From contig NW_022145610.1 of assembly GCF_000002235.5 (NCBI RefSeq), positions 249,271 through 313,270 on the forward strand: a DNA stretch of 64,000 bases, read 5' to 3'. Positions 25,901-40,900 of the stretch are shown here, piece by piece (within the stretch, counting starts at the first letter, position 1; each line of letters starts with the position of its first letter). A model generated the notes under the pieces. The model saw only the letters and a program-made list of their open reading frames with translations. It was not told the origin of the DNA and made no database searches. This stretch comes from Strongylocentrotus purpuratus. Taxonomy: Eukaryota > Echinodermata > Echinoidea > Camarodonta > Strongylocentrotidae. Made by a program: the position numbers and the translations under genes.

Positions 25901-28900
25901 CCGGGTCAAAATTTTGATGGGCAAGTATTGTTTCATATTTCTATTTTATTTACAAAAAAGTAGAGAAATAAAAACTATGGTTTCATCTCTGTTACGTTTA
26001 CCACCACAGGGGCTCATTTTAGCAGCCTTGGAAAACATTTAATGAGATAGACACAGGCTCTTCTATGTCAGTGAGTCAAGCAGGGAAGTGATTAATGAGA
26101 TCCTACCTTGTAGTCTATTTTTGTATATAACTGGACGGGTGTCGTTATGTAAATAAGTAAATCAATTAGCAGCTTACAGTGTCTTCTACACACTTCATCC
26201 CTGCTACATGTATCTTACAATGTACACATGTAATGTATATCATCATATAAACAACCCACTCGACTGATCAAATATTTTTTGAACTGTACATGTTTTCAAG
26301 GTCATCATTAATTACAGTTTGTTATCAAATAAAAATTGATTGGTTAACAACATTAAGATATTCTACCTTACTGTTTTACAATAAAGATAATGATGATATA
26401 TTTATTTTAATTATAATAATATTCAGCTCTTATATACATGTATGTAGCGCTTAATAAATCAACAAAGTCTCTAAGCGCTGACCAAACTACATTAACTGTA
26501 GTATCCTACCAGGCACCCATTTAACACCTGGGTGGAGAGTGGCAAATGTAGAATAACATCTTGCTAAAGGAGGTTAGTGTTGGGCTGGGATTTGAACCCT
26601 GTACCTTGTGATCTGCAGTCAGGTGACATATCCACTAGAGCACAATACTTCTAACAATGTATTGATGATTTGATGACAGTCCTTGTAACAACTGCTGGAG
26701 GGTTAACTGAATTAGAGCAAGCAATGAAAACTAGCTTAGTAGGTCAGCTGGAAATAGGTTATGAATATAATTAGGCATAGATTGAATACAAGCCAAGATT
26801 TATGCTTATGACACCCAAATGATTGACCAAACTTGTTTTGCATTCTAGTATTTTTTCAAAACAAAAAAAAGGACATAACTTTTGATTTTTGTTGATATAA
26901 AATGCCTATGTTGGTGAGGTATAAACCTTGTATTAAAATGGTTTAAAATCTTTGCGTGATATTTGATATTTACTACTACTAGACAAAATGCAGTGATGCC
27001 TTCATCAGTGAATTTTTATTTTGTTCTTGTACAAAGACCTATACAAGCAGAAGATTATTGAAAATGGCACACTTCTATTATCACAACTACCTTATTTACT
27101 ACTTTTTCACTATAAATAATGACATATGACATTTTGTAATATTTTTTGTTGTTGTTTAATTTAATGATCAGAAAAGGGTTTGGTATTGATTGATAAAGTT
27201 ATTGTTTTAGTTCATATATAAATATCAAATCTTTACTAACATCAGCATACTAGGATGTATTGGCATTTGGCAAGTACAGTTGTAAGTTCAGCCTGTGAAA
27301 AATAGTTCATTAATTAGCCTACTAGTATATCCCATATAACAGGATTTGATGAATTAAAATGGAATGTTGATTTCAGCCTTATCGGCTAGCTAGAATTGCG
27401 GAAATGAATACTTGTACTGTACTGCCTGTTATGATCCAGAAGGGTAGTAACTCTGTTATTGATATGAGTTAATGCCCTTCAGAACTCAAACACATGATAC
27501 CTTATAGAATATTACAATATAAAAATAAACTACCGGTATTGATTATCTAAGAATAGCTAGCAGAGAATGTGATTTTTGTCATAATAGTTGTTGAATGTAA
27601 TCAAAATGAATGCTCCAAAATGACAACATGTGCATAAAGATTAGCTGACCTCAATGTGATTATATCTGTGGTCACATCTCATAGTAATCAATGCATTCAA
27701 TGTCACAAAGCTCAGTAGAGCAATTACCATTGACTGTTTGTAAATTGTAGTCTCAAAAAATGTTTGAAAACATGATTTCTTATCTCGAATAGAGTTTATA
27801 AATATTTCTCCATTTTCTTCATGCAGAGTCCCAGTAAAGAGTACAAGGTATTTGTTTATAACCTGTGTGTAGCTACTTGTACTATCATTCATTAATGAAA
27901 TACAACCACTCTGTGGTCAGTTATTTCCGGTCATGGCCCACCATTTCAACTCTTCTAAAGAGGAACTCTACAATTAGATTGATAGCAACAAGATAGAGGG
28001 TGTACTACGTCTATTCTAACAATGTTTTTCCTACTGAGGCGTTGTGATGACGTAGTGATTTGTGAAAGTTTGATTTATTGAACGTCATCAGAGCAGCCCA
28101 CGTGGTGCTGTCAACCACTAGACTTGATTACTCTCAGCCTGTGGTCATCCTCACCACCATGCACTATATTTGACTTGTTTGGATTTATTAATAGGTTATT
28201 GGGTAATGTATGTGTAAGCTAGCTTATCAAATATACATGAAGGATGGTGAAAAAGAGAAGGTTTCAGCTCTACTAGGCATAGAATAATAACACATGCTCA
28301 CACCTAAATTCATAATTCATTTCTAAGCTTCTGTGTAAGGAGATTTATTCAATAGATTGTAGTGTAGGCTAGGGCCATTACTTACGTTAGAAATATAAGT
28401 GTTTTACTCAGTTTGGCTTTAATAGATAAAATACTTCGCCAACCTTGGTATTTAGTTCAAGCTTTTGGCTATAAAGTAATTACCCTACATGTACATGTAA
28501 ATTTAAGATAGTTCTCTTGTAGGCATAAGCCAAGTACATGTACATGTATGTACATCTGCACAAAATCATAGTGAGGTCATACCAGTATTGAGATTGTCAA
28601 CGAAGGCTGTTAGGCGTTTTTATTCCGACTAGCAGGCTTTTTATGCATAAAAATTCTAGTTGTTAGTATTATTATTTGGAACCTACAGGTACATGTACAT
28701 GTACATCAGGAAGATGATGTCTGTTTAGATTTCTAAATCTAATATGATTTCCATTTCATCCAAAATCAGATCGCAGGTAGATCGTATAGTGTGCGGTGGG
28801 ATTAATGAGATATATCGAAATAACATCTTATTAAAATCATTCAGGCAGACAAATTTAAATACCTAGAAAGCAAATTAGGTTTTACTGCTAGTACAATATT

Positions 28901-31900
28901 ATTACAGATTATAATTCATTCTTGGTTTCTAGTGAGAAATCAAACAGTCTTTCATATTGTCTGTTTGGAGCCAGAAGGGTGTTACATCATTTTGACAAAG
29001 CATTAATGCCCTTCTGGCTTCAATCAGATGACATTGACATGTGTCAAGGCGTCACCTTCCTGATTGGATGATAGAGGTATTTCTTTTATCACTCAATCCT
29101 TTTGTTGTAGAGGTGCTTCTTCTCTCGTACATACAGGTTTCTAAAGAGAAGAATATTCTTTCTGGCAACCCATTTTGTGCTGACTGGTATATTCTCATAT
29201 TACTCATATTACTTGCCGAGTCGTCTGTAGGCCGTCTGCAGGCCGTCTGCAGGCCCTGGAGACAAGCCTGTAATACGAGACACATCGTCACACATTGTAT
29301 ATTTGGGGTTGGAGTAAAGCATTTGGTATGTGTCGAATTCCCTGGGATATTCTGCATATCATTTTTTTGTATTGTGAGATATGTCTAGTAGCTAGGTGTA
29401 TTCTTGGGTGATATTGTGTTGACCCAGCTAGTGGAGTAACAAACAAGCAGCTCCGTGGATGTGGATGTAAGCTTTACATTGTATCAGAGGGTGTGAGCAG
29501 AGTGAGTAGAATCAGATATGGTTACAAAGTTTCAAATGTTTAATACCATTTAATTGTGCATAAATTAGAAATTCCCACTAACTTTTTGGGAAGAGGTCTG
29601 GATTTAGATTGTTTGGAGTCCGGGCACCTGTTAGTAATAGTATCGAGCCCTGCATAAATACATATTTGAAATGTTTGATTAATGTTTGTTGAACATCTGC
29701 GTGAATGGAATTCTTATGTATTAACAGTATGGATTGCCTCAGCTCAGTCATAGTATGGACCTACTACTACATGTGCATGGTCATACTCATAGCATGTTCA
29801 CCTGCAGAGCAGAGGGAATGTGATTCATATTAGTTGTTCTGTTGAACACCTGTGCACAATAAACAATGCATGCTCAGAAGATCAATTCATATATTGGCCA
29901 AGACATGAAGAGCTCTATCTGGCTGTTATCATTAAACAATGACTAATGTTGTTATGTATTCTTGTGTGACTCTGCATACTATGATTATGTGAGTTGGCAT
30001 TCTTGGGTACAAGCAAGAAAAACAATGTCATTGCATTTCATGTGTGTCCTTACTCAACAATTTTGGTGGGGGGGGGGAGGGGGGATGTGGTGCCCCCTCC
30101 CTCCAGATTCACCAATGTGTATGCCTACATTAATCTATCATGTCAAGTCACATGATGGTAGTAAAGTCATTAGAGAAAGCTCAGCCTGTGATAAATGTAA
30201 TATGATGCTGAAGGAAGCTCTAGATGTAGTGGTTCCTTAAAGGTAAATCCTACCTTGATAGCAAACTACTCTAGAGGAAGGCAGAAAATAAAAGAAGTGG
30301 ACTGGGGAAAGTTTGAATTAAGTCAGACGAAATATGGAGAAAGTTATGAATTTAAAAAGTTGTAATCACTATAGATTTGGGCTCTTCAAATTGGCTGAAT
30401 TGGTAATTTTTCTTTGATGTAGTGGCGGACTACTTTTTAATTTGTTCTAATGCACAAAATGACTAACATTTCAATTTAAAAAAAAATGTATGACTCTGGA
30501 GGGTCTATTCTCTTTATAGGACCTATAATAATTATCCATGATAGGAGCCAGGGAGAGAAGGCACCTTAAGAAATACACAAATTAATGATATTTTTGTACA
30601 TTACATGGACAAATGGGATATTCATCCCCAACTACGTCACAGTCCACTGATCAAACTACCAATTTGAAATTCACATAAAATTAGGGATATCATAATTCAA
30701 ACATTTATAAACTTTGTTATTATTGGTCTGATTTATATAAAACGTTCGCCATTCATCTTATGTACAAATGAATTTATTACAAGGGTTGGATTGCCCTTTA
30801 ATCTATTTATGGATTTCTGCCAGATTGGTTTACAGGGCACCTAGCTCTCAGCTGAAAAAGAGTTACACAGACTACACAGTCTTGTGTCGGAAACTAACCC
30901 GTAGAGGAGAGTAGTTATAGTCTTTCAATTCTAGACTCAGTCCTACATGTTTTCATTGAGAAGTGGTAGAAGTGGCTGTGTTTGAAAGCCATTATTTCAT
31001 GTTCAGTGCAATGATTCAAGTCACCTCATTCCTTTTGAATACATTGAGTTTGATATTGAGCAATGCTGATAAGAACTAACCTGAACTGTTGTCTTATCTG
31101 TGCATGTCTAGGAGATAAGCCCATTGTCACTAGGCGCGTCTTCATCATCTCGAGATTGCCAAATAGCACGCTATTTCTGATTTGGGAGATAATCCTGAAG
31201 TTACAAATCGCGTCTTCATCGATCAGCTCGAGATTCGACCTCGAAACTTGAAACTCGACCTTGAGAAATTAGCTCGAGATATTTTGCTCAGCGTTAGCGC
31301 ATAGTGCGAGTCTTCAGTCGGGTGAAGACGCACCGGACAAATAGCTGGATATTTTGCCAAATATTGGGATATTTTGCAAACTATCCCAAGATATCTTGGG
31401 ATGACAATCCCGACCAAATATCCCGCTAATTGCTACTTCGGTCTGATGAAGACGCAAATTAGCTGGATAGTTTGCGATCGGGAAAGTTCAAATAGCTGGA
31501 TATTTGGCAATCTCGAGCTAGTGAAGACAGGCCTATTGTCACTGAGTTGATAAATATTTGAGGGACGAAGGTGACAAAGTATGACTAAGCCATGTGTGGA
31601 GTGGATCCTAACGTGTTATCATTGTATTTCTCTTTATCATTCCAGGAGTGGAGGAAAGGAACACATTCTTACTGCAGAAAATCATAAGAGTATGATGCAA
31701 TGGTTAACAGCTCTTCAGGTTAGTTTCTTTCTCTTTACTTTTCATCTTTTAAACTACATGTATACAACCAATCTAAATTATCTCAACAGTAAAATCATGT
31801 CCATTATTACTGCTGCTTGTCGCATTGATATTTTTCTTTCCTTATTCTCTGAAACCATAGCCATGTTTGCATGATGCCTATCACCTTACCTTACAAGATT

Positions 31901-34864
31901 GTCTTGTGTTTACTTGCTTCAATATCAAAGGTCATTGAGTCAATTATCAACTCTGTATTTATACCATTCATTGAATTAATGAATTTACATGTATTTATTT
32001 AGAGTTTCAGTTTTAAAAGCAATTCTGAAAGGAAAGTTGAATATTTGACTGTATATTAGAGGAATATTATTGAAGATCTTATTCATTTTTTGTAGGCCTG
32101 CCTCCTTTAATATTTTGAGGTAGGATAAAAGGTATCTTAAAAGCATTTTCAAATGAACAATATTGTGTTAAAAATTCACAGAAATTTGAAATACAGCACA
32201 CCCTACTGGCCATGCTTCATATAAAGTTCAGTTTCACCTTTAATGGTTGGATATTGAAAGGAGAGTCTTGTCTAGACAGCTGTCTTTCAACTTGAGCAAA
32301 GTCAAAGTATTGAAGAAAGCCTTTTGAAGAAAGATACACAAAGCAATGCATATTTGACCCGATTTCTGGGTATCCTCGTTGTAATGGTAGAGGTGGGTAG
32401 GGAGATGTCTGGTGAGAGTTGAGGTGTTCACTCACTCAGATTCTCTGATTCCTTGGAGTGATTTGACCAACAGTAAACCACTTTACGTATTAGGAAACAA
32501 ACATGTAAAAGCTTTATTGATAAGAGTTCATGTACTTTACAAATCAAATCTGACAAGTATTGGTATGGTTTGTGCATACATTTTTGGTCTGAATTTAAAG
32601 CAATCTTTTTTAAATATAAATATTGGTAACAAAATTGTGACTTAATATGAAGCTTTTGGAATTGTGCATTTAGAGCCATTTTGTGCAGTTTTGGTTACCC
32701 CCCCCCCCCTACCCCCAAATAAAATAATAATAATCAGATTTCTTGCATGTTAGACAATTAAACAAGACACTAGCAGATAAATCTGCTCTGAATTTATTAT
32801 CTCTCTTTCTCTCTCTCATCAAGAGGAATGATTTTAAAGGGTAATCCAACCCTAGTAAAGAGTTTATTTGTAATGGCGAAAAAGTTGAAATAAATTGGAC
32901 TAATAATAAGTAAGTTATGATTGTTTACGAAAATGAGATCACTTAAAGTCTATGCTAATTTCACATTGCTAGTTTGAGCAGTTGATTGTGACTTTATAGT
33001 CGAGGATGACTCTCCCGTTTGTTGTGTACAAAACTATCATTTATTTCTGTGTTTCTCTTCATTGCTTTCTTATGGTGGCCCTGAAGGGACATCACGAATA
33101 GACTAAATCGTGAAAAATATGCGATAAAATTCACGATATCGTCAATTTTATCGCATATTTTTCACGAAGAAATTCACGAAATTGACGATATCGTGAACTT
33201 TATCGTGAACTTTTCACGATGAGATTGACGATATCGTGAATTTTATCGTGAAAAGTTCACGATATAAAGTTCACGATATCGTCAATTTTATCGTGTACTC
33301 TTTCGTGTACTCTCCTGACGGGCGCTTCGTAAACAAAACCAGCCCTAGCTGGGGGAGACAGAGAGAAGGAAAAAAAGGGAAAGGGAAAGAGAAGATAAAA
33401 GGAAAGAAAGAATAATAAGAAGAAAAGAGGGAAACGGGGGGGGGGGGGGGGGGGGGGGGGGGGCGAAGGGCTCTTGCCTTCTCCTCACTCCCCCCCCCCC
33501 CCCCCCGCCAAAAAATAAATAAGGAGAGAGAGAAGGGAAAGGGAAAGGGAAAGAAAATATAGAAGGAAAGAAAGAAGAGGAAGAAGGAAAGAGGGAAACG
33601 GGGGAAGGGCGAAAGGCTCTTACCTCCCCCCCCCCCCCCCCCCCCCCGCCAAAAAAATAAATAAGAGAGAGAAGGGAAAGGGAAAGAAAATATAAAAGGA
33701 AAGAAAGAAGAGGAATAAGAAGGAAAGAGGGAAACGGGGGAAGGGCGAAGGGCTCTTGCCTCCTCCCTCCCCACCCCCCGCCAAAAAAATTAATAAGAGA
33801 GAGAAGGGAAAGGGAAAAAAAAATATAAAAGGAAAGAAAGAAGAGGAATAAGAAGGAAGGAGGGAAATGGGGGAAGGGCGAAGGGCTCTTGCCTCCTCCC
33901 TCCCCACCCCCCGCCAAAAAAATAAATAAGAGATAGAGAGAGAAGGGAAAGGGAAAGGGAAAGAGAAGATAAAAGGAAAGAAAGAAGAGGAAGAAGAAGA
34001 AGAAAAGAGGGAAACGGGGGCGAAGGGCTCTTGCATCCCCCCGCCCAAAAAATAAATAAGAGAGAGAGAGAGAGAGAGAGAGAAGGGAAAGGGAAAGAGA
34101 ATAAAAAAGGAAAGGAAGAAGAATAAGAAGAAAAGAGGGGCTCTTGCCTCCTCCCCCCCCCCCCTCCCGCGCCAACAAATAAATAGGAGAGAGAGAGAGA
34201 GAGATAGAGAGAAGGGAAAGGGAAAGGGAAAGAAAATATAAAAGGAAAGAAAGAAGAAGAAGACGGAAAGAGGGAAACGGGGGAAGGGCGAAAGGCTCTT
34301 ACCTCCCACTCCCCCCTCCCGCCATAAAGGGAAAGAGAAGGGAGAGGGAAAGAAAATATAAAAGGAAAGAAAGAAGAGGAAAAAGAATAAGAAAAGAGGG
34401 AAACAGGGGCGAAGGGCTCTTGCCTCCTTTCTTTTCTTTCTTTTCCTTTCTTTCCTATTCTCCCTCTTTTTTGTTTTTCTTTCTTTCTTCTCTTTCCCTT
34501 TCCTTCTCTCTCTCTCTCTTATTTATTTTTTGGCGGGGGGCGGGGGACGAGGCAAGAGCCCTTTGCCCCCGTTTCCCTCTTTTCTTCTTCTTCCTCTTCT
34601 TTCTTTCCTTTTTGTCTTCTCTTTCCCTTTCCCTTTCCCTTCTCTCTCTCTCTCTGATTTATTTTTTGGTGGGGGGGGGGGAAGGGGGGGGGGCAAGAGT
34701 CCTTCGCCCTTCCCCCGTTTTCCTCTTTTCTTCTTCTTCCTCTTCTTTCTTTCCTTTTATCTTCTCTTTCCCTTTCCCTTTCCCTTCTCTCTCTCTCTCT
34801 CTCTGATTTATTTTTTGGCGGGGGGGGGGGGGGGGGGGAGTGAGGAGGAGGCAAGAGCCCTTCG

Positions 34865-34925
<61 letters not shown>

Positions 34926-37900
34926 TCTTATTATTCTTTCTTTCCTTTTATCTTCTCTTTCCCTTTCCCTTTTTTCCTTCTCTCTGTCTCCCCCAGCTAG
35001 GGCTGGTTTTGTTTACGAAGCGCCCGTCAGGAGAGTACACGATAGAGTACACGATAGAGTACACGATAAAATTGACGATATCGTGAACTTTATATCGTGA
35101 ACTTTTCACGATAAAATTCACGATATCGTCAATTTCATCGTGAAAAGTTCACGATAAAGTTCACGATATCGTCAATTTCGTGAATTTCTTCGTGAAAAAT
35201 ATGCGATAAAATTGACGATATCGTGAATTTTATCGCATATTTTTCACGATTTAGTCTATTCGCGATGTCCCTTCAGGGCCACCATACTTTCTCCCTTACT
35301 CAAATTGTATTACAGATAGCATATATTATGAAAGGTCATTCAAAGAGAATAGACCCTCCAGAGTTATAATTTGTTTTAGTTGAATCTTTTAGTCATTTTG
35401 TGTGTTGGAACAAATGGGAAAGTTGGTTGCCACTACATCAAAGAGACATTACCGATTCAGCCAATTTAAAGAGTCCTCTATAGTGATTACAACTTTTAAA
35501 AATTAATAACTTTCTCAATATTTTGTGTGATTTCATTCAAACTTTCCCCAGTCTTCTTCTCTGAGTTTTCTGCTTTCCTCTCGACTAGTTTGCTACTAAA
35601 GTTGGATTTCCTTTTAATTAAAGGTCTTCCATCCCTTTTTCAAAATATGCAATGCCAGTTAAACTTGGCTTGTATATTAAGCAATATACTTGTAAATACC
35701 TTGGAAAGAAACACAGCTACATGTATATTAAATCATGTAGATATATAGTCTCTATTCCATTAATGTGCAACCAATTAATTGAATGTAATTGATTTAGTTT
35801 CACAGTGTGTCACTCAAGGCCTTGTATAATTTATAAGCACTAAGGATATGAAACATAAATTCATATATTAAGTAGGCCTATACTTTATTAAAGTAACTAC
35901 TGATAATTCAATAGAATGTATATTATGTTGTGAAACAATATTTATAGTTTGGGATACCAGCATGTCTCTGGGATGACGGAACACTCGGCCAGTTTCATCT
36001 CAAAATTTCTTCTCAGGAGGTGTCTTTGAATTTATATTTCTATATGTATGGTATTTCCATATCATCTGTTTGTAGCCAGTAAGGCATTATACACAGACTT
36101 GATTTGTATAGGCCTGCAGAAGTATGCATGCATATAATGCCCAGGTCTCTGCATTGCATACAACATGATATTTGTATTCAGGTTTCCCATGATATTTACT
36201 AGTGGTCTCTCTTTGTTATAGCTATTCAGTAATAAAAACAAGCATGGTTGAATGAGGTGTGAAAGGAGTCTTCATAACTTCCTTTCTATTCTCCTTTCTT
36301 CCTGTCTCCTTACACACCACATACACACCATATCTACACAATCTCCTTCGCCTTTCATCTCACTCAATCAACTATGAAATACTAGGTCACAAAGTAGGTC
36401 TGTTTTCATCAGCTTGAGTTTGCCAAATAACCTGCTATTTTCAGACTCGGGATATTATCCCGCAGCTCGAAATTGCTTCTTCATCTCAAACTAGCTCGAA
36501 AAATAAACCTGAGATTAGCCCATGTGCACTTTAGAGACCGACCGTACGATCAGCGCTTGAATCTTTTACCTGCATTGTAAAACATGTGTACAAGTTCAGC
36601 CGTTGACGGTGGACCACATAAGCTACGCGTCCGATCGTACACGCATGTATAGTTTATTTACAAACATGTACAAGTTGACTCTGTACTTTGGTCTGAAAAA
36701 GGGCACAAATTAACCCGCTGTTTTGGAAACAAGACCAAGATTTCTTGGGATATTTTCTCGACCAAATAACCCGCTATTGCGGGCTGATGAAGGTGCAAAT
36801 TAACTGGCTAAATTGAGATCAGACTAGTTAAAATAGCGGGTTATTTGGCAGTCTCGAGCTGATGAGGACAGGCCTAGTGTGCATTGGCAACCATCTTTCA
36901 TTGGTATGCCCTTGCAACCTCAGGTGTTGCTTGAGGCTTGAGGCTAGCTTTGTCTCTCGCTGCATTCAGTCGCTCATTTCAGCTGGCTCTATTTCAGTGC
37001 ATTCATTTTCATATTTTCCTCACCACATAGCAAATCTGATATATAAAGTACAGTACACTGTACATTCTATGATTATGGACCTTGAGAAACTGAGGGGAAA
37101 TTTAATTCAATTTTTTAAACATAAAATTCAGATAAAAGACAGTGTTGAAAAGACCTCTTGGAATTCGGGGTCTTTACTTGTATAATAATATATGTACGTG
37201 TCTCCATTTCACAAATTACATATTATATGTGTTTGAAAACTTCATTGGTCATTCCTTGCTCATTCATGGGTCAAAATATTAAAGATAGGTTCATTCACAC
37301 ACAAGAAAAATTATGCAAGTACATTTATAAAGCATTTTTCTGTATCTCTTCCTTAGCACTAAGAGTGCACAGAACATAACCACAATTATTTAGAAGAAAG
37401 TTTATTTTATGTGAGATTTAAATTGGGATGTTTGAATGATAGTCCTAAACTCGTAATCTTACTCATAGACATTGCACTTTCATGAGATGGAAAAATTGGC
37501 CTTTCAACATTTTTGTAACAAGAAGCCTTTAAAAATGCACAAATCTGGTGGTGGAATTTCTGTAATTTGCGAGAGATATGATTTTACTCTAAAGCTGAAA
37601 GACCTTGAAAAGAATATCATCATAAAATTCATCAATAGTTAAAATGTTTTAAATTACAATCCTACTTGGAACTTTCTGTCCACACAATATTTCTTTTGTG
37701 TGACAACTGACAACTATGCTTTAAAGTATTATGTGAACCTACTTGTACATATTGTATGAGTAGAAAAAATGCAAACCTTCAAGGTATGTAGATGTAGAAG
37801 GAAAGTGTGAAGTGTAAGGTCTGTAGATAAATTAGATTACAATTTATCCTTGACTTGCATGACACCCTGATGAGAAAACTAGTCTCAATATGGTTCAGAA

Positions 37901-40900
37901 TTACTCCAGGCCATGCACATGCTACATGTTACAAGCATTGAAATATACTATCAATCTTACTGATCATATAATCTGTATTTCCAATTTTATACTTAATTTG
38001 TTATACTTTCCTACATGAAACAAAGATATGGTAATGATGGAAAAATAAATTATCATGGAATGTTAGAGATGATAAGTAAATTATACATATTTGCAAGCAT
38101 AATTTAAGTATTAGTTTTTTCTGTATTATATTTATAATACCTCATTAAACCTGTTGTGCATATCTTTTTATATCTTGACAATTATATAACTTGTACGTCC
38201 ATTGGATTTCATTTTTATTTTTTAATTATTTCATATTATAAAAAAATAATCATGTTTGTTATGATAAGACTATTATGTGAAGTTCAAGTAGGCTATGATC
38301 TTGTTCTGTGTCATGGCAAGGTCATAACAGGTCAGAAGAAACTGATAGATACAATTAATCCACACAAGTTCACTCACACAATACTGGTACACATTTTGCG
38401 GAATGACAGCTTTTATAATGTTCACATCCATTTTGACTTGTACATGTGAGTGTTTGTTAGACACAAATGCCCAATACCACACCCCCTCCCCCATCCCCCC
38501 ATTTCTTGCATGAGTACCGGTACCTTGTACCTTGTAGAAATAATCCTGATGGCAGCTTATCATACAGCTAAACTGGGATGTTCATGCAACGTGCTGGCAG
38601 AGTGACAGTGCATAAAATAATTCAAAACGGTGAACTATGTCTATCATTTACAGTAAAATGGTGGATGTGCAAGTCAAAAGTGAGACATAAAGATCCGCGA
38701 GAGATGCAAGAATTAGGCTATTGATTGCTTTTTATAAACTTGCAGTGATGTCCAGAATATAATACTAATGGAATACTCTTTTGGGCCCACTCAAGTCCAT
38801 CAACCTTTTGAAATGAACCCTAATGGCATATCGCACCTTTTCTGAAATGACCCTAATGGTGTATGTATTGCACATGAAAAGGTACCCTTTTTTGTTTTTT
38901 GTGAGATGAGTGCTTGAAAACGCCCCTTTTTAAGGAAAACCTAGACGATGCTGTATAGCTGAAAAAGACACCCTTTCAAGTTTCAAAGCTTATTCTGGAC
39001 GCCGGTGCGTAGCCATGTCACTGTTGCCATGATAGGAGTGACCCACCCCCCCCCCCTACATACACATTGTGTATTTACAAATTTCCTTGTAAATTTTATT
39101 CATACATATTGAGGCTTGCCAATAATCAAAGTCAGACAGCAGGAAATAACATGTGTTTTTACATTCAGGTAGACACTACAATGTAACAGTGAAGAAATGC
39201 ACCTGTTATTGTACTTGTTTATATATAAAAACACACTTTTTATTTTAAAGGGATAGTTGAGTTCTGTTGCAGAGGGCGCTACACAAAATAATTTTTTTGT
39301 GAGATAATGACAAACTGAGTGTCAAATTTGAAAGAACATAATATTTAAATGACAAAATCATCTTAGTTTTATCAAAATCGGGTCATAGATGGCTAAAATA
39401 TAACGATTACTAATACGGTTCTTGTGTACCACCACAAATATTAGATATTTTGAAAAATTTGAAAAAACCGTTAAAAAAACACGAAATAACGGCTTTTACG
39501 TCGTATTTCAGCCAATGGCGATGTTGGCTTTTTTTGTTAGCATTTTCGTGTTGCTTATATTACCCACAATTAGCCGGCTTATGTATTGTTATTTTTAATT
39601 AAATAATTAAGTAACGGTCACTGTGTTTTCTTGAAAGTGGAGCTGAATTGGTATGATCGTATATTGGCTAAATTTCACACATTTTGGGGTCTAAAATTAC
39701 CTTCATAGCAATTTTAGGTTCTAAAAGGGCACTATAAATGTCATAGATAAGAATAAGAGCAATAACCATGCACTTTGAAGGCATTTGCGGTCTGAAAACA
39801 GAACTCAACTATCCCTTTAAAGTCAGGTCTATTGTAGCTTGAAAACACGTACATGTAGCTCCCTGTATTTCTTACAGAGAAACATTTTCTAGAACAAAAA
39901 TCTATCATCCTTCTGAGCTACCCCAAATCTACATGCGTTGATATGAGACTGAGACAACATTGTGTGTCCCTAAAGGCTCGGCACAGGGAGGTCCTATGGG
40001 TATACACTGACTGATCGAGCTCTGGTTATGAGCTACAGAAATATGAACGATGTTGCCCAAATACGTCATAAAATAATTTTAGATATTAACACTGCCGTTT
40101 AATTACCACCTCATATCTTAAAAGCTTCGGGCTAATATTAATTCATATTACCGGTACTATGCATAGGATTTTGTTGTTGTATATGACCTTGATCCCTATA
40201 GCGGTACGTTTAGGATCATAGAAACGTTAATTAGCATTCACCTTGGGGAGTTTATACCTGTCTCATTATCACCTGTCCATTGCACTACACTATACTGCAT
40301 CCACTTTAATAACTGTGTCAGAGTGCTCTATACCTATACCGCTCCTATGTGTGCAGCAGGATGAAGGAATGCATGTACAATTATACAGGCAACATGGTTG
40401 ATGCAGGGATATGTGAGTTAAATGGATATTCCGTCTCGAAAAAATTTCCCGAGGGAAAGATATTCAAGATTAACTTGGCTTAACAACAAGTAATGTAACC
40501 CTCTTCAGCCATCAAATCCATCAACAGCCGCCCTTATCAGACCACAGATGCCCTCTGGCAATCCAAATGTTACGAAATGTTACGCAACACGGTCTGCTTC
40601 CCTAAGCTCTCCAAACACTTGGTCGTAAAAATAAGGCTTTGAAGCCATGCGAGTCACCGAGAAGATGACGTCATACTCATGGAAGATGTATATAGCTATA
40701 ACATATAAAATACAAAAATCGACAACTTATGGCACAATACAACCTTCTATTGGTTATCAAATGCTTTCGCTGTGCTCGGATAACTCTACTGAAGACGTAG
40801 CCATCTGAACCAGCGAAATCGACCAAGGAAATCGTGAGTTAGAGTGAATGCAAGGTTCTCATCATCATCGTGTTCTCTTCTAATTATTGACATTTTCCGA

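Larger units (their letters stand above)
13247..31645 (+). other. intron 2 (18.4 kb)
   Basis: It separates the two halves of the PH domain. It holds the tandem arrays, SINE copies, MITEs and homopolymers listed separately. Long AT-rich stretches between them (for example 14,600-17,000, 18,240-19,300, 19,500-22,690 and 26,650-30,230) show no feature I can support. Confidence 0.8.
32834..35617. mobile_element. TTAA-type MITE, family B, split by a 2.2 kb insertion
   Basis: The left part (32834-33070) begins TTAAAGGGTAATCCAACC; the right part (35287-35617) ends GTTGGATTTCCTTTTAA. Together they match the copy at 30237 in layout. The foldback element at 33073-35284 sits inside, so it arrived later. 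Confidence 0.85.

Noticed and set aside
29041..29388. ORFs of over 100 codons on both strands
   Set aside because: No domain, no plausible splice partners and both strands open; chance ORFs.
31063..31251. ORF across 31063-31251
   Set aside because: It runs through the TIR of the 9-bp-duplication element and has no protein-like pattern.
33271..35100. Long Phe/Pro/Ser/Gly-rich ORFs on both strands (up to 277 codons)
   Set aside because: They follow from GA/CT-rich tandem units and homopolymers in the foldback element. Several frames are open at once and no domain or start context supports them.
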